Assembly: GCA_030263385.1 (NCBI GenBank)
Contig: SZOX01000007.1
Location: 1-64,000 of the forward strand
Direction: 5' to 3'
Length of the DNA: 64,000 bases
Source: Zeimonas sp003577305
GTDB lineage: Bacteria; Pseudomonadota; Gammaproteobacteria; Burkholderiales; Burkholderiaceae_E
Positions 27,962-36,289 of this stretch are shown here, in pieces. Positions within the stretch are counted from its first letter, which is position 1. Each line of letters starts with the position of its first letter. The translations under genes and the position numbers were made by a program. Under the pieces are notes generated by a model. That model ran no database searches, was not told the origin of the DNA, and was given only the letters and a program-made list of their open reading frames with translations.

Positions 27962-29431
27962 TCAGGCGGAGGTGGCCGGCGTGACCGCGTAGTCGCTGGA
28001 ATCGGTCGACGCGTAGTCGAAGGTCACGTCTTTCCAGGTGTCGAGCGCCGCTTTCAGCGGCCCGCAGTGCGCCGCCGCCCGCTGCAGGATCGCGGGACCC
28101 TCGGCGAGGATGTCGCGGCCCTCGTTGCGCGCCTTCACCATCGCTTCGAGCGCAACCCGGTTGGCCACCGCGCCGGCCTGGATGCCTTGCGGGTGCCCGA
28201 TCGTGCCGCCGCCGAACTGCAGCACCACGTCGTCGCCGAACAGGTCGATCAGCTGGTGCATCTGGCCGGCGTGGATGCCGCCCGAGGCGACCGGCATCAC
28301 CTTGCGCAGCCCGGCCCAGTCCTGGTCGAAGTACAGGCCGCGCGGCAGGTCCATCCGCGTGACGCTGTCGCGGCAGACGTTGTAGTAGCCCTGCACCGTG
28401 AGCGGATCGCCTTCGAGCTTGCCCACCGCGGTGCCGGTGTGCAGGTGATCGACGCCGGCCAGCCGCAGCCACTTGGCGATCACGCGGAAGCTCACGCCGT
28501 GGCTCTTCTGGCGGGTGTAGGTGCTGTGGCCCGCGCGGTGCATGTGCAGGATCATGTCGTTCCTGCGCGCCCAGTTCGCCATCGACTGGATCGCGGTGTA
28601 GCCGATCACGAGGTCGATCATGACGATCACGGAACCCAGTTCCTTCGCGAACTCGGCGCGCTCGTACATGTCTTCCATCGTCGCGGCGGTCACGTTCAGG
28701 TAGCTGCCCTTGACCTCTCCGGTGACCGCGCTCGCCTTGTTCACCGCCTCCATCACGTACAGGAAGCGGTCGCGCCAGTGCATGAACGGCTGCGAGTTGA
28801 TGTTCTCGTCGTCCTTCATGAAGTCGAGGCCGCCCTTCAGGCCCTCGTAGACGACGCGGCCGTAGTTGCGCCCGGACAGGCCGAGCTTGGGCTTGACGGT
28901 GGCGCCCAGCAGGGGCCGCCCGTACTTGTCCAGCCGCTCGCGCTCGACCACGAGCCCGGTGGGCGGGCCCTTGAAGGTCTTCACGTAGGCCACCGGCACG
29001 CGGATGTCCTCGAGCCGCAGCGCCTTGAGCGGCTTGAAGCCGAACACGTTGCCGATCAGGCTGGCGGTCATGTTGGCGATCGAGCCTTCCTCGAACAGCG
29101 ACAGGTCGTAGGCGATCCAGGCGAAATACTGGCCCGGCGCGTTGGGCACCTGCTCGACCTTGTAGGCCTTGGCGCGATAGTCGTCGCAGGCGGTCAGGCG
29201 GTCGGTCCAGACCACGGTCCAGGTCGCGGTCGACGACTCTCCGGCAACCGCCGCGGCCGCCTCCACCGGATCGACGCCCTCCTGCGGCGTGATGCGGAAC
29301 AGGCAGATCACGTCGGTATCCTTCGGGACGTAGTCGCCGTCCCAATAGCCCATCTGGCGGTACTTCAGCACACCGGCCGCGTAGCGCTTCTTCGTATCGG
29401 TGATCATGCCCTCGTCGAGAATCTGGTTCAC
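27962..29431 (-). CDS. cbbL: RuBisCO large subunit, form IC/ID
   Basis: Carboxylates ribulose 1,5-bisphosphate in the Calvin cycle. The 489-residue length and the sequence (e.g. KRYAAGVLKYRQMGYWDGDY) place it in the red lineage. Active-site residues are intact: K180 and K182 in TVKPKLG, carbamylated K206 with D208 and E209 in GLDFMKDDEN, His in HMHRAGHSTYTRQ, and loop-6 K338 in GTAVGKLEGDP. First gene of the operon; expression is likely controlled by the divergent CbbR. Confidence 0.98.
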   Translation of the reverse strand: MNQILDEGMITDTKKRYAAGVLKYRQMGYWDGDYVPKDTDVICLFRITPQEGVDPVEAAAAVAGESSTATWTVVWTDRLTACDDYRAKAYKVEQVPNAPGQYFAWIAYDLSLFEEGSIANMTASLIGNVFGFKPLKALRLEDIRVPVAYVKTFKGPPTGLVVERERLDKYGRPLLGATVKPKLGLSGRNYGRVVYEGLKGGLDFMKDDENINSQPFMHWRDRFLYVMEAVNKASAVTGEVKGSYLNVTAATMEDMYERAEFAKELGSVIVMIDLVIGYTAIQSMANWARRNDMILHMHRAGHSTYTRQKSHGVSFRVIAKWLRLAGVDHLHTGTAVGKLEGDPLTVQGYYNVCRDSVTRMDLPRGLYFDQDWAGLRKVMPVASGGIHAGQMHQLIDLFGDDVVLQFGGGTIGHPQGIQAGAVANRVALEAMVKARNEGRDILAEGPAILQRAAAHCGPLKAALDTWKDVTFDYASTDSSDYAVTPATSA

Positions 29432-29514
29432 GGTGGGTTCTCCGCTGGATTCGCTGCCGGCCCCGTGGCGGCAGCGCGATACCCGGACAATATGGCTCTT
29501 CTCGAATAAGGAAA

Positions 29515-29554
29515 ATTCAGATATTATTTCTCACGACTTCAGTTTTATCTGAAT
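29515..29554. promoter_or_regulatory. CbbR operator candidate between cbbL and cbbR
   Basis: A perfect 9-bp inverted repeat, ATTCAGATA (29515-29523) and TATCTGAAT (29546-29554), sits in an AT-rich patch of an otherwise GC-rich region. The right arm overlaps the cbbR start codon. LysR-type CbbR proteins bind such sites in the divergent cbb promoter; overlap with the start suggests autorepression. Confidence 0.6.
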
Positions 29555-30491
29555 GAGCAACATCACCTTTCGCCAGCTCAAGGTGTTCGCCGAGGTGGCG
29601 CGCCACCTGAGTTTCGCGCGCGCCGCCGAATCGATGCACCTCACCCCGCCGGCGGTGACGATGCAGGTGAAGGAACTCGAAGACCGGATCGGCCTGCCGC
29701 TGTTCGAGCGCGAGGGACGCAAGGTTTCGCTCACGACCGCCGGCGAGTACTTCCTCGTCTACGCGCGCCGGCTGATCGCGACGCTGAAGGAAGCCGACGA
29801 CGCGATGGCGCGCTTCAAGCGCCTCGAGACCGGTCTGCTGACGATCGGCATGGTGAGCACCGCGAAGTACTTCGTGCCGCACCTGCTGGCGCGCTTCCGG
29901 GAGCAGCATCCGGGCGTCGACGTGCGGCTGCGCGTCACCGCCAACCGCGAGCAGCTGGCGCGCCTGCTGCAGGCGAGCGAAGTCGACCTCGCGGTGATGG
30001 GGCGCCCGCCGAAGGAAGCCGCGGCACGCGCCGAGCCCTTCGCGGCGCATCCGCTGGTCTTCGTCTGCCCGCCGGGCCATCCGCTGCTGCGGGTCGGCCA
30101 TCCGCCGGTGCATGCGCTCGCCCCGTACCCGTTCATCGTGCGCGAGCCCGACTCGGGCACCCGCAGCGTGATGGAGGCGTTCTTCAAGGCTCACCAGTTC
30201 GAGCCGCGCATCACGATGGAGATGTCGAGCAACGAGACGATCAAGCAGGCGGTGATCGCGGGCATGGGCATCAGTTTCCTGTCGCTGCACACGATCGGCC
30301 TGGAGGTGCGCAGCGGGCTGATGCAGGTGCTGGCGGTGGAGGGCACTCCGGTGATGCGCAGCTGGAACGTGGTGCACCTGCTGTCGAAGGTGCTCTCGCC
30401 GGCTGCCGAGGCGTTCCGCTACTTCATCATCGAGGCCGCCGAGGAGTTCCTCGTGGCGCACGACACGCCGCTGCTGAAGGACATGAAATGA
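29553..30491 (+). CDS. cbbR: LysR-type regulator of the Calvin-cycle operon
   Basis: CbbR activates cbb transcription in response to metabolites such as NADPH or RuBP. The 312-residue protein has the N-terminal helix-turn-helix (ITFRQLKVFAEVARHLSFARAAESMHLTPPAVTMQVKELE) and a C-terminal effector domain with PFIVREPDSGTRSVMEAFF. It is divergent from cbbL, 121 bases apart, the standard arrangement. Its end overlaps arfB by four bases. Confidence 0.95.
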   Translation: MSNITFRQLKVFAEVARHLSFARAAESMHLTPPAVTMQVKELEDRIGLPLFEREGRKVSLTTAGEYFLVYARRLIATLKEADDAMARFKRLETGLLTIGMVSTAKYFVPHLLARFREQHPGVDVRLRVTANREQLARLLQASEVDLAVMGRPPKEAAARAEPFAAHPLVFVCPPGHPLLRVGHPPVHALAPYPFIVREPDSGTRSVMEAFFKAHQFEPRITMEMSSNETIKQAVIAGMGISFLSLHTIGLEVRSGLMQVLAVEGTPVMRSWNVVHLLSKVLSPAAEAFRYFIIEAAEEFLVAHDTPLLKDMK

Positions 30492-30901
30492 GCACTGCCG
30501 CGCGCTCGCCGAAGGTGCGCGAGGACGAGATCGAGTTCACCGCGATCCGTGCGCAAGGGGCCGGCGGCCAGAACATCAACAAGGTGTCCAATGCGGTGCA
30601 GATCCGCTTCGCGATCGGCGGCTCGTCGCTGCCGGCGCGCGTGAAGGAGCGCCTGCTCGCGCTCGACGACCGGCGCATCTCGGCCGGGGGCGTGGTGGTG
30701 ATCAAGGCGCAGCGCTTCCGCAGCCTCGAGCGCAATCGCGAGGATGCGATTGCGCGTCTTCAGGCGCTGGTCGATCTGGCGGCGCACCAGCCCGCGGCGC
30801 GCGTGCAGACGCGGCCGAGTGCGGCGGTGCGGGCGAGGCGCATCGACGAGAAGGTTCGGCACGGCCAGGTCAAGGCGCTGCGGCGCCGGATCGTCGCCTA
30901 G
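30488..30901 (+). CDS. arfB: Ribosome-rescue peptidyl-tRNA hydrolase ArfB (YaeJ)
   Basis: ArfB frees ribosomes stalled on non-stop mRNA by hydrolysing peptidyl-tRNA. The 137-residue protein has the class I release-factor GGQ motif (AQGAGGQNINKVSNAV, residues about 22-37) and a basic C-terminal tail (ARRIDEKVRHGQVKALRRRIV) that enters the mRNA channel. The ATGA overlap with cbbR indicates shared transcription. Confidence 0.93.
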   Translation: MSTAARSPKVREDEIEFTAIRAQGAGGQNINKVSNAVQIRFAIGGSSLPARVKERLLALDDRRISAGGVVVIKAQRFRSLERNREDAIARLQALVDLAAHQPAARVQTRPSAAVRARRIDEKVRHGQVKALRRRIVA

Positions 30902-31030
30902 CACCGGGCCTGCGGCGCGGCGCGCATCGGCGAATCCGGTGCGTCCGGCCGGCCGGGTGGCGCCGCGACCGAAGAGCCGCGACAATGCGGCTGGGAAACG
31001 CAACGTCACAACCCGCGGAGGGACCGCAGA

Positions 31031-31222
31031 TTGGCAAAACCGAACTACGCATTCGCCAAGAGGCAGCGCGAGCTCGCCAAGAAGCAGAAGAAGGAAGAAA
31101 AGCTCAAACGCAGGGCCGAGCAGGCGGCGCTGGGGGAGGCGCCCGCGCAGGCCGATGCCGGTGAGCACGAGGCCGGAACCGAAGAGGCCGGCGCGCAGCA
31201 AGCCGGCGAAGACCAGCCCTAG
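31031..31222 (+). CDS. Small conserved basic protein (betaproteobacterial)
   Basis: A 63-residue protein of unknown function, basic at the N-terminus (KPNYAFAKRQRELAKKQKKE) and Ala/Glu-rich at the C-terminus. The start is TTG at 31031 with GGAGGGA seven bases upstream. The first 30 residues recall a small family I have seen annotated as hypothetical in Burkholderiales; this is from memory only. Confidence 0.7.
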   Translation: MAKPNYAFAKRQRELAKKQKKEEKLKRRAEQAALGEAPAQADAGEHEAGTEEAGAQQAGEDQP

Positions 31223-31246
31223 GGCGCGGCGGCCCGCTTCGGGCCG

Positions 31247-32413
31247 CTACAGTCTGGCGAGGCGCCCGAGCGCCTCTCGCAGCGTCTCGTCGGCCTTGGC
31301 GAAGCAGAAGCGCACCGTGCGGTTCTCGGCCGGCTCGCCGTAGAACGCCGACAGCGGAATCGCCGCCACGCCGATCTCGGCGGTCAGCCATTTCGCGAAT
31401 TCGACCTCGCTCAGGTCGGAGATCGCGCTGTAGTCGACCACCTGGAAGTAGGTGCCCTCGCAGGGCAGCAGCCGGAACCGCGTCGCAGCGAGTCCGGCAC
31501 GGAACAGGTCGCGCTTGCGCTGGTAGAAGGCCGCGAGTCCGCGCCACGGCGCCGGATCGCGCATGTAGGCGGCCAGACCGTGCTGCATCGGCGTGTTCAC
31601 CGAGAACACGTTGTACTGGTGGATCTTGCGGAACTCGGCGGTCAGCGGCGCCGGTGCCGCGCAGTACCCGACCTTCCAGCCGGTGACGTGGAACGTCTTG
31701 CCGAACGACGAGATGACGAAGGCGCGCTCCGCCAGCCGCGGATAGCGGCTGACCGACTGGTGCGGCTCGTCGTCGTACACCATGTGCTCGTAGACCTCGT
31801 CGGAGACGACGAACAGGCCGTGCTCGACCGCGATCGACTCGAGTTCGCGAAGATCGGGCTCGCGCAGGATCGTTCCGCTCGGGTTGTGCGGCGAGTTGAC
31901 CAGGATCGCGCGGGTGCGCGGGCCGAGCGCTGCCCGCACCGCCTTCCAGGGCACGCGGAACTGCGCGTCCATCGGCACCGGGACCGCGCTCCCGCCGGCG
32001 AGTTCGATCGCCGGCACATAGCTGTCGTATGCCGGCTCGATCACGATCACTTCGTCGCCGGGCCTCACGATCGCCAGCACTGCGGTGAGGATCGCCTGCG
32101 TGGCGCCCGCCGTGATCGTGATCTCGTGGTTCCAGTCGTAGCGCGCGCCGCAGGTTTCGGCGATCTTCTGCGCCACCACCCGGCGCAGTTCGGGATTGCC
32201 CGCCATCGGGGCATACTGGTTCAGGCTGCTGCGCATCGCGTCGGCGACCGCGTCGGCCAGGCGCGGATCGCAGTCGAAGTCGGGGAACCCCTGGCCGAGG
32301 TTGACCGCGTTCTTCTCGACGGCCAGCGCCGACATGACCGTGAAGATCGTCGTGCCCACTTTCGGCAGCCGGGTTTCGATCGGGGGCGGGGCGAAGCTCT
32401 GCGCGGCGTCCAT
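31247..32413 (-). CDS. PLP-dependent aminotransferase (methionine aminotransferase-like)
   Basis: A 388-residue fold type I class I/II aminotransferase. The PLP-lysine lies in ISSFGKTFHVTGWKVGY; other motifs are NLGQGFPDFDCD, ITAGATQAIL, NSPHNPSGTIL and SDEVYEHMVYD. The FGKTFHVTGWKVGY context matches YbdL/MtnE-type enzymes acting on methionine or aromatic residues with a 2-oxo acid. The start at 32413 is the only methionine that begins family-like sequence. It follows a PIN-domain gene on the same strand. Confidence 0.9.
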   Translation of the reverse strand: MDAAQSFAPPPIETRLPKVGTTIFTVMSALAVEKNAVNLGQGFPDFDCDPRLADAVADAMRSSLNQYAPMAGNPELRRVVAQKIAETCGARYDWNHEITITAGATQAILTAVLAIVRPGDEVIVIEPAYDSYVPAIELAGGSAVPVPMDAQFRVPWKAVRAALGPRTRAILVNSPHNPSGTILREPDLRELESIAVEHGLFVVSDEVYEHMVYDDEPHQSVSRYPRLAERAFVISSFGKTFHVTGWKVGYCAAPAPLTAEFRKIHQYNVFSVNTPMQHGLAAYMRDPAPWRGLAAFYQRKRDLFRAGLAATRFRLLPCEGTYFQVVDYSAISDLSEVEFAKWLTAEIGVAAIPLSAFYGEPAENRTVRFCFAKADETLREALGRLARL

Positions 32414-32439
32414 GGCGGGGTCGTTCCTCCGGTCCCCGA

Positions 32440-32880
32440 TTATAGGTTCGCCTCGTGCGTCGACAGCGCGGCCAGCAGCGCCGCGGCGTCGGGCCGCACG
32501 ATCGACAGCGCGTGCGCGCGCGCGGCCTGCCGGGCCAGTGCGAGAAGCGCCTTGTCGCGGGTGACCAGCCAGGTCGCGCGCTCGGCCACCGCCAGGTCGA
32601 CGAACTTCTGGTCGTCGCGGTCGCGGCACGCCAGTGCGCAGCACGGCGCGCGCGCGCACCGGTGCACCCAGCGGTCCCAGGCCGCGCTCGCCGCGGCGCG
32701 CGCGCGCTCGTCCAGTCCGAAAGTCGGGCGCGCGATCACGTCGAGCCATTCGGCCCGGATTTCGTCGCTGCCCAGCACCGTGAGTGCGCCCGTCTCGATG
32801 CCGCGCGCGATCGGTGCGACCGCGGGCTCGGCAAACACCAGCCAGTCGAGCCAGACGTTCGTGTCGAGTACCGCCTTCAT
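32440..32880 (-). CDS. PIN-domain protein, putative toxin
   Basis: A 146-residue PIN-fold RNase. Acidic metal ligands are visible: D6 in AVLDTNVWLDWLV, E44 region in LGSDEIRAEWLDV, D87-D89 in CRDRDDQKFVDLAV and D109 in LVTRDKALL. The family is called 'putative toxin-antitoxin component, PIN family'. No antitoxin-like small gene lies beside it (27 bases to the aminotransferase downstream, 72 bases upstream to an OmpA gene), so it appears solitary and its targets are unknown. Confidence 0.8.
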   Translation of the reverse strand: MKAVLDTNVWLDWLVFAEPAVAPIARGIETGALTVLGSDEIRAEWLDVIARPTFGLDERARAAASAAWDRWVHRCARAPCCALACRDRDDQKFVDLAVAERATWLVTRDKALLALARQAARAHALSIVRPDAAALLAALSTHEANL

Positions 32881-32952
32881 GGCCTCGCGGCGTGCCTCGC
32901 GCGCGAGGCCCCGGCGCGCGAGGCCGTCGCCGGGGGCGGGGCGGCGCCGCGC

Positions 32953-33531
32953 CTATTGCGCCGGATAGACGTCGACGCGTCGCGCCTCGCGGTCGTCGCC
33001 GCCACCGGTGGTTTCCTGCGGCCTGACCATCACGATGCGCTCGGCGGGCACGCCCGCGGCGAGCAGCGCTTCGCGTGTCGCGATCGCGCGATCGCGCGCG
33101 AGGACCGCGTTTGCTGCTGCATCGCCGTGCCGATCGTGAAAGCCCGAGATGCCGATCTTCGCCGACGCGTCGCCGCGCGCCCACTCGGCGATCGCCGCGA
33201 GTTGCGCGGCGGCATCGGACGGAAGTGCGGACTTCCCGGTCTCGAAGTGAAAGCGCACCTGCGCCGGATACCCGGCGCCGACTGCCGGGGCCGGGGCGAC
33301 GTCGACCTCGGCGGCAGTGGGGCTGCCGCCGACGGCTGCCGCGCCGGCCTGCGCTGCTGCCGCGGCGCCCTCCTGTGAGGCCGCAGGGAGCGCGGCTTGC
33401 ACCGGGGCGGATCCGCCCCCGCTTGCCGAGAGGATGCCGATCACGATCGAGGCGGCGACCGCGATCGTGACTGCGATGCCGAGAATCCAGGCGAGCAGCG
33501 CCTGGTGCTCGTTCTGTTGTTCGTCGTCCAT
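32953..33531 (-). CDS. OmpA-domain (peptidoglycan-binding) membrane-anchored protein
   Basis: A 192-residue protein with one transmembrane helix (residues about 15-37, ALLAWILGIAVTIAVAASIV), an Ala/Pro/Gly-rich linker and a C-terminal OmpA-like domain (about 95-190) with FHFETGKSALPSDAAAQLA and the DREARRVDVYPAQ end. The IGISGFHDRHGDAAANAVLARDRA stretch is the peptidoglycan-binding loop. It likely spans from inner membrane to periplasmic cell wall. Start at 33531 fits a cytoplasmic acidic N-terminus. Confidence 0.85.
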   Translation of the reverse strand: MDDEQQNEHQALLAWILGIAVTIAVAASIVIGILSASGGGSAPVQAALPAASQEGAAAAAQAGAAAVGGSPTAAEVDVAPAPAVGAGYPAQVRFHFETGKSALPSDAAAQLAAIAEWARGDASAKIGISGFHDRHGDAAANAVLARDRAIATREALLAAGVPAERIVMVRPQETTGGGDDREARRVDVYPAQ

Positions 33532-33597
33532 GATCGAGCGTCCCCGAAGCAAACCCGTGATTATAGCGAGCCGTGGCGGCGCGGCCGCGCGCACGCC

Positions 33598-34620
33598 CTA
33601 GACGACGACCGGCTCCGGTTCCAGCTCGATGCCGAATCGCTGCCTGACCGATTCACGGATTCGCGTGGCCAGCGCGACGATCTGCGCGCCGCTCGCATTG
33701 CCGTGATTCACCAGCACCAGCGCGTGCCGCTCGTGCACGCCGGCATCGCCGTCGCGCCAGCCCTTCCAGCCGCACCGATCGATCATCCAGGCCGCCGAGA
33801 GCTTGGCGGTGGCGGGCGAGATGCCCGGGTAGATCGGCATCCCGGAATGTGCCCGGGCGAGTTGCTCGGCCCGCGCGCGCTCGACGACCGGGTTCCTGAA
33901 GAAGCTGCCCGCGTTGCCGATTTCGGCCGGGTCGGGCAGCTTGCGGCGGCGAATCGCGCAGACCGCGTCGGCGACTTCGCGAGCGCCGGGCGAGGCCACG
34001 CCGCGCGTACGCAACTCGTCGCGCAGTTCGCCGTAGTCGAGACAGGGCCGCGGCGTGCGCGACAGCCTGAAGCGCACTGCGGTGATCAGCCACTGCGCGT
34101 CCGCGCCGTGCCTGAAGACGCTGTCGCGATACCCGAAGCTGCAGTCGCCGGCGTCGAAGCGGCGGAGCGCGCCATCGGGAAGCGACACCGCATCGAGCGA
34201 ATCGAAGCGCTCGCAGACCTCCACCCCGTAGGCGCCGACGTTCTGCACCGGGGCTGCGCCGACGGTGCCCGGAATCAGCGACAGGTTCTCCAGCCCGTTC
34301 AGGCCGAGCCCGAGCGTCCATTCGACGAACCCGTGCCAGTTCTCGCCCGCGGCCGCCTCGACCAGCGTCTCGCCCGCCCGCTCGCCGAGCACCCGGCGGC
34401 CGCCGAGCATGACCCGCAGCACCGTGCCGGGCGGATCGCGACTGAAAAGCAGGTTGCTTCCGCCGCCGAGCACGAGTGCGGGCGGCCGCTCGCGCAGCAG
34501 CGCGAGCACGGCGGGAAGCTCGGCCGGGTCACGCAGTTCGACCAGGCGCTCGGCGCGCGCGTCGACGCCGAAGCTGTTCAGCGCCTTCAGGGAGACCGCG
34601 CGGCGGACGATCGGCGCCAT
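33598..34620 (-). CDS. murB: UDP-N-acetylmuramate dehydrogenase
   Basis: MurB reduces UDP-GlcNAc-enolpyruvate with NADPH and FAD to UDP-MurNAc in peptidoglycan synthesis. The 340-residue type I enzyme has SFGVDARAERLVEL, the FAD motifs LVLGGGSNLLFS and GLENLSLIPGTVGAAPVQNVGAYG, the catalytic Ser in GNAGSFFRNP and the terminal Glu region. It lies 17 bases after scpA in the DUF3460-scpA-murB run. Confidence 0.95.
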   Translation of the reverse strand: MAPIVRRAVSLKALNSFGVDARAERLVELRDPAELPAVLALLRERPPALVLGGGSNLLFSRDPPGTVLRVMLGGRRVLGERAGETLVEAAAGENWHGFVEWTLGLGLNGLENLSLIPGTVGAAPVQNVGAYGVEVCERFDSLDAVSLPDGALRRFDAGDCSFGYRDSVFRHGADAQWLITAVRFRLSRTPRPCLDYGELRDELRTRGVASPGAREVADAVCAIRRRKLPDPAEIGNAGSFFRNPVVERARAEQLARAHSGMPIYPGISPATAKLSAAWMIDRCGWKGWRDGDAGVHERHALVLVNHGNASGAQIVALATRIRESVRQRFGIELEPEPVVV

Positions 34621-34637
34621 CTCGGGCGGCGAGGTGT

Positions 34638-35507
34638 TCAGCTCGGCTGGTAGGCGAGCCGCACGTAGATCGGCGCGAACGCCTCGGCCTGGGTGATCTC
34701 GATCAGCGATTCGCGCGCCAGCTCGAGCAGCGCGATGAAAGTGACCACCACCACCGGGATTCCGCGGCCGACGTCGAACAGCTCCTCGAATTCGGCGAAG
34801 CGGCGGTCCTGCAGCTTGCGCAGCACGAAGGTCATGAACTCGCGCACCGACAGTTCCTCGCGGCTGATCCGGTGGTGTTGCGTGAGCTTCGCGCGGCGCA
34901 GGATGTCGGCCCACGCGCTCTGCAGGTCGACCGGATGAACTTCGGGCAGCCGCGTGGTCACCGCCTCTTCGATCCAGGCCTGCGCGCGCAGGAAGTCGCG
35001 CCCGAGCTGGGGCAGCGTGTCGAGCTGCTGTGCGCCCAGCTTGATGCGCTCGTACTCGATCAGCCGGCGCGCCAGTTCGGCACGCGGATCCTCGACCTCC
35101 TCGCCGCTGTCGGCCTTCTTCATCGGCAGCAGCATGCGCGACTTGATCGAGATCAGCAGCGCCGCCATCAGCAGGTATTCGGCCGCGAGTTCGAGATTGC
35201 GGCTGCGGATCTCGTCGATGTAGGCGAGGTATTGCCGCGTGACCTCGGCCATCGGGATGTCGAGGATGTTGAAATTCTGCCGCCGGATCAGGTAGAGGAG
35301 CACGTCGAGCGGCCCCTCGAAAGTCTCGAGGAACACCTCGAGCGCATCGGGCGGGATGTACAGGTCTGCGGGCAGCCGGACCATCGGCTCGCCGTACAGC
35401 CGCGCGACCACCTTCAGCTCGAGTTGTTCGGGCTCGGCGTGCGGCGCCGCCTCGTCGTCCGGCATCGGCGTCGTGTCGACCGCGGTGTCGGCGGATGCTG
35501 CGCTCAA
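34638..35507 (-). CDS. scpA: SMC-Scp complex kleisin ScpA
   Basis: ScpA links the two SMC heads and recruits ScpB. The 289-residue protein has the kleisin N-terminal pattern FEGPLDVLLYLIRRQNFNILDIPMAEVT (about 63-91) and the C-terminal winged helix (REELSVREFMTFVLRKL ... VVVVTFIALLELAR). The start is TTG at 35507, embedded in TTGA that also carries the stop of the preceding DUF3460 gene, a coupling signal. scpB is at 8.8 kb, so the usual scpAB pair is split. Confidence 0.94.
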   Translation of the reverse strand: MSAASADTAVDTTPMPDDEAAPHAEPEQLELKVVARLYGEPMVRLPADLYIPPDALEVFLETFEGPLDVLLYLIRRQNFNILDIPMAEVTRQYLAYIDEIRSRNLELAAEYLLMAALLISIKSRMLLPMKKADSGEEVEDPRAELARRLIEYERIKLGAQQLDTLPQLGRDFLRAQAWIEEAVTTRLPEVHPVDLQSAWADILRRAKLTQHHRISREELSVREFMTFVLRKLQDRRFAEFEELFDVGRGIPVVVVTFIALLELARESLIEITQAEAFAPIYVRLAYQPS

Positions 35508-35692
35508 GTGTAGTCTTTCGGGTAATAGACGTAGGGCTGCTGCGCGACCCGCGATTCACGGTAGCGGCGGGTGGCGCCGGCATCCTGCGGCCGGTCCCAG
35601 AGCAGCGCGCGGCCCTCGCGCTGCGAGGCCTCGAGCCGGGGATTCTTCCGCTTCAGCTCGGCGATGAAGCGGGTGATCTCGGATTCGTACAT
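35504..35692 (-). CDS. DUF3460 family protein
   Basis: A 62-residue protein of unknown function, beginning MYESEITRFIAELKRKNP and ending with YVYYPKDYT, which matches DUF3460, a family found upstream of scpA in betaproteobacteria. No signal peptide. The stop overlaps the TTG start of scpA. Confidence 0.87.
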   Translation of the reverse strand: MYESEITRFIAELKRKNPRLEASQREGRALLWDRPQDAGATRRYRESRVAQQPYVYYPKDYT

Positions 35693-35784
35693 GGCGGGGT
35701 TCTCCAGCGCGATTCTAAGCGATCCCGGGAGGCAGCCCGACGCGGCGGATTCGACGATACTTGCGCCGATCCCGGGAGATGTCC

Positions 35785-36279
35785 ATGAAGCGTTCGATCC
35801 TGACAGGCTGGCTGTGCTCGCTGCTCGCGCTGATGGGCGCCTGCGACTTCATCGCGCAGCGCGACCTGCGCCCGGGGCAGTCCACCGTCGAGGAGGTGCG
35901 CAAGCTGATGGGCAAGCCGGGCACCATCTGGGAGGAGCGCGACGGAAGCCAGGTGTTCGAGTACGCGCGCGGGCCCGAAGGCTCCGAGACCTGGATGGTC
36001 GAGATCGGTCCCGACGGCGTGTATCGCGGAATGGAGAACGCGCTGGCCCCGGGGAACCTCGCCCGGGTCCGTGCGGGGATGAGCCGCGACGACCTGCGCC
36101 GGATGCTCGGCAAGCCCGGTTCGGAGGAGTCGTTTCCCGCCCTGGGCGAGGTCGTCTGGACCTGGCGGGTCAAGGGCGACGTCGTCGCCACCGAGATGTT
36201 CCATGCGCACCTCGACGCGCAAGGGCGCGTCGTGCGCACCAGCCGCTCGCCGGACCCGAACCTGCTCAAGGGCGGATAG
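35785..36279 (+). CDS. BamE/SmpA-OmlA-like lipoprotein
   Basis: A 164-residue outer-membrane lipoprotein candidate. The signal sequence ends in a lipobox (LMGAC, Cys at about residue 22). Two tandem BamE-like units follow: LRPGQSTVEEVRKLMGKPGTIW (about 32-53) and VRAGMSRDDLRRMLGKPGSEE (about 95-115), so the domain appears duplicated. The ATG at 35785 has GGGAG six bases upstream and is preferred to the ATG at 35779. Not the canonical bamE, which has one unit. Confidence 0.8.
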   Translation: MKRSILTGWLCSLLALMGACDFIAQRDLRPGQSTVEEVRKLMGKPGTIWEERDGSQVFEYARGPEGSETWMVEIGPDGVYRGMENALAPGNLARVRAGMSRDDLRRMLGKPGSEESFPALGEVVWTWRVKGDVVATEMFHAHLDAQGRVVRTSRSPDPNLLKGG

Positions 36280-36289
36280 GCGGCGCGAT

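Noticed and set aside
27677..29509. A 610-codon plus-strand frame opposite cbbL and cbbS
   Set aside because: Shadow of the RuBisCO genes; no similarity.
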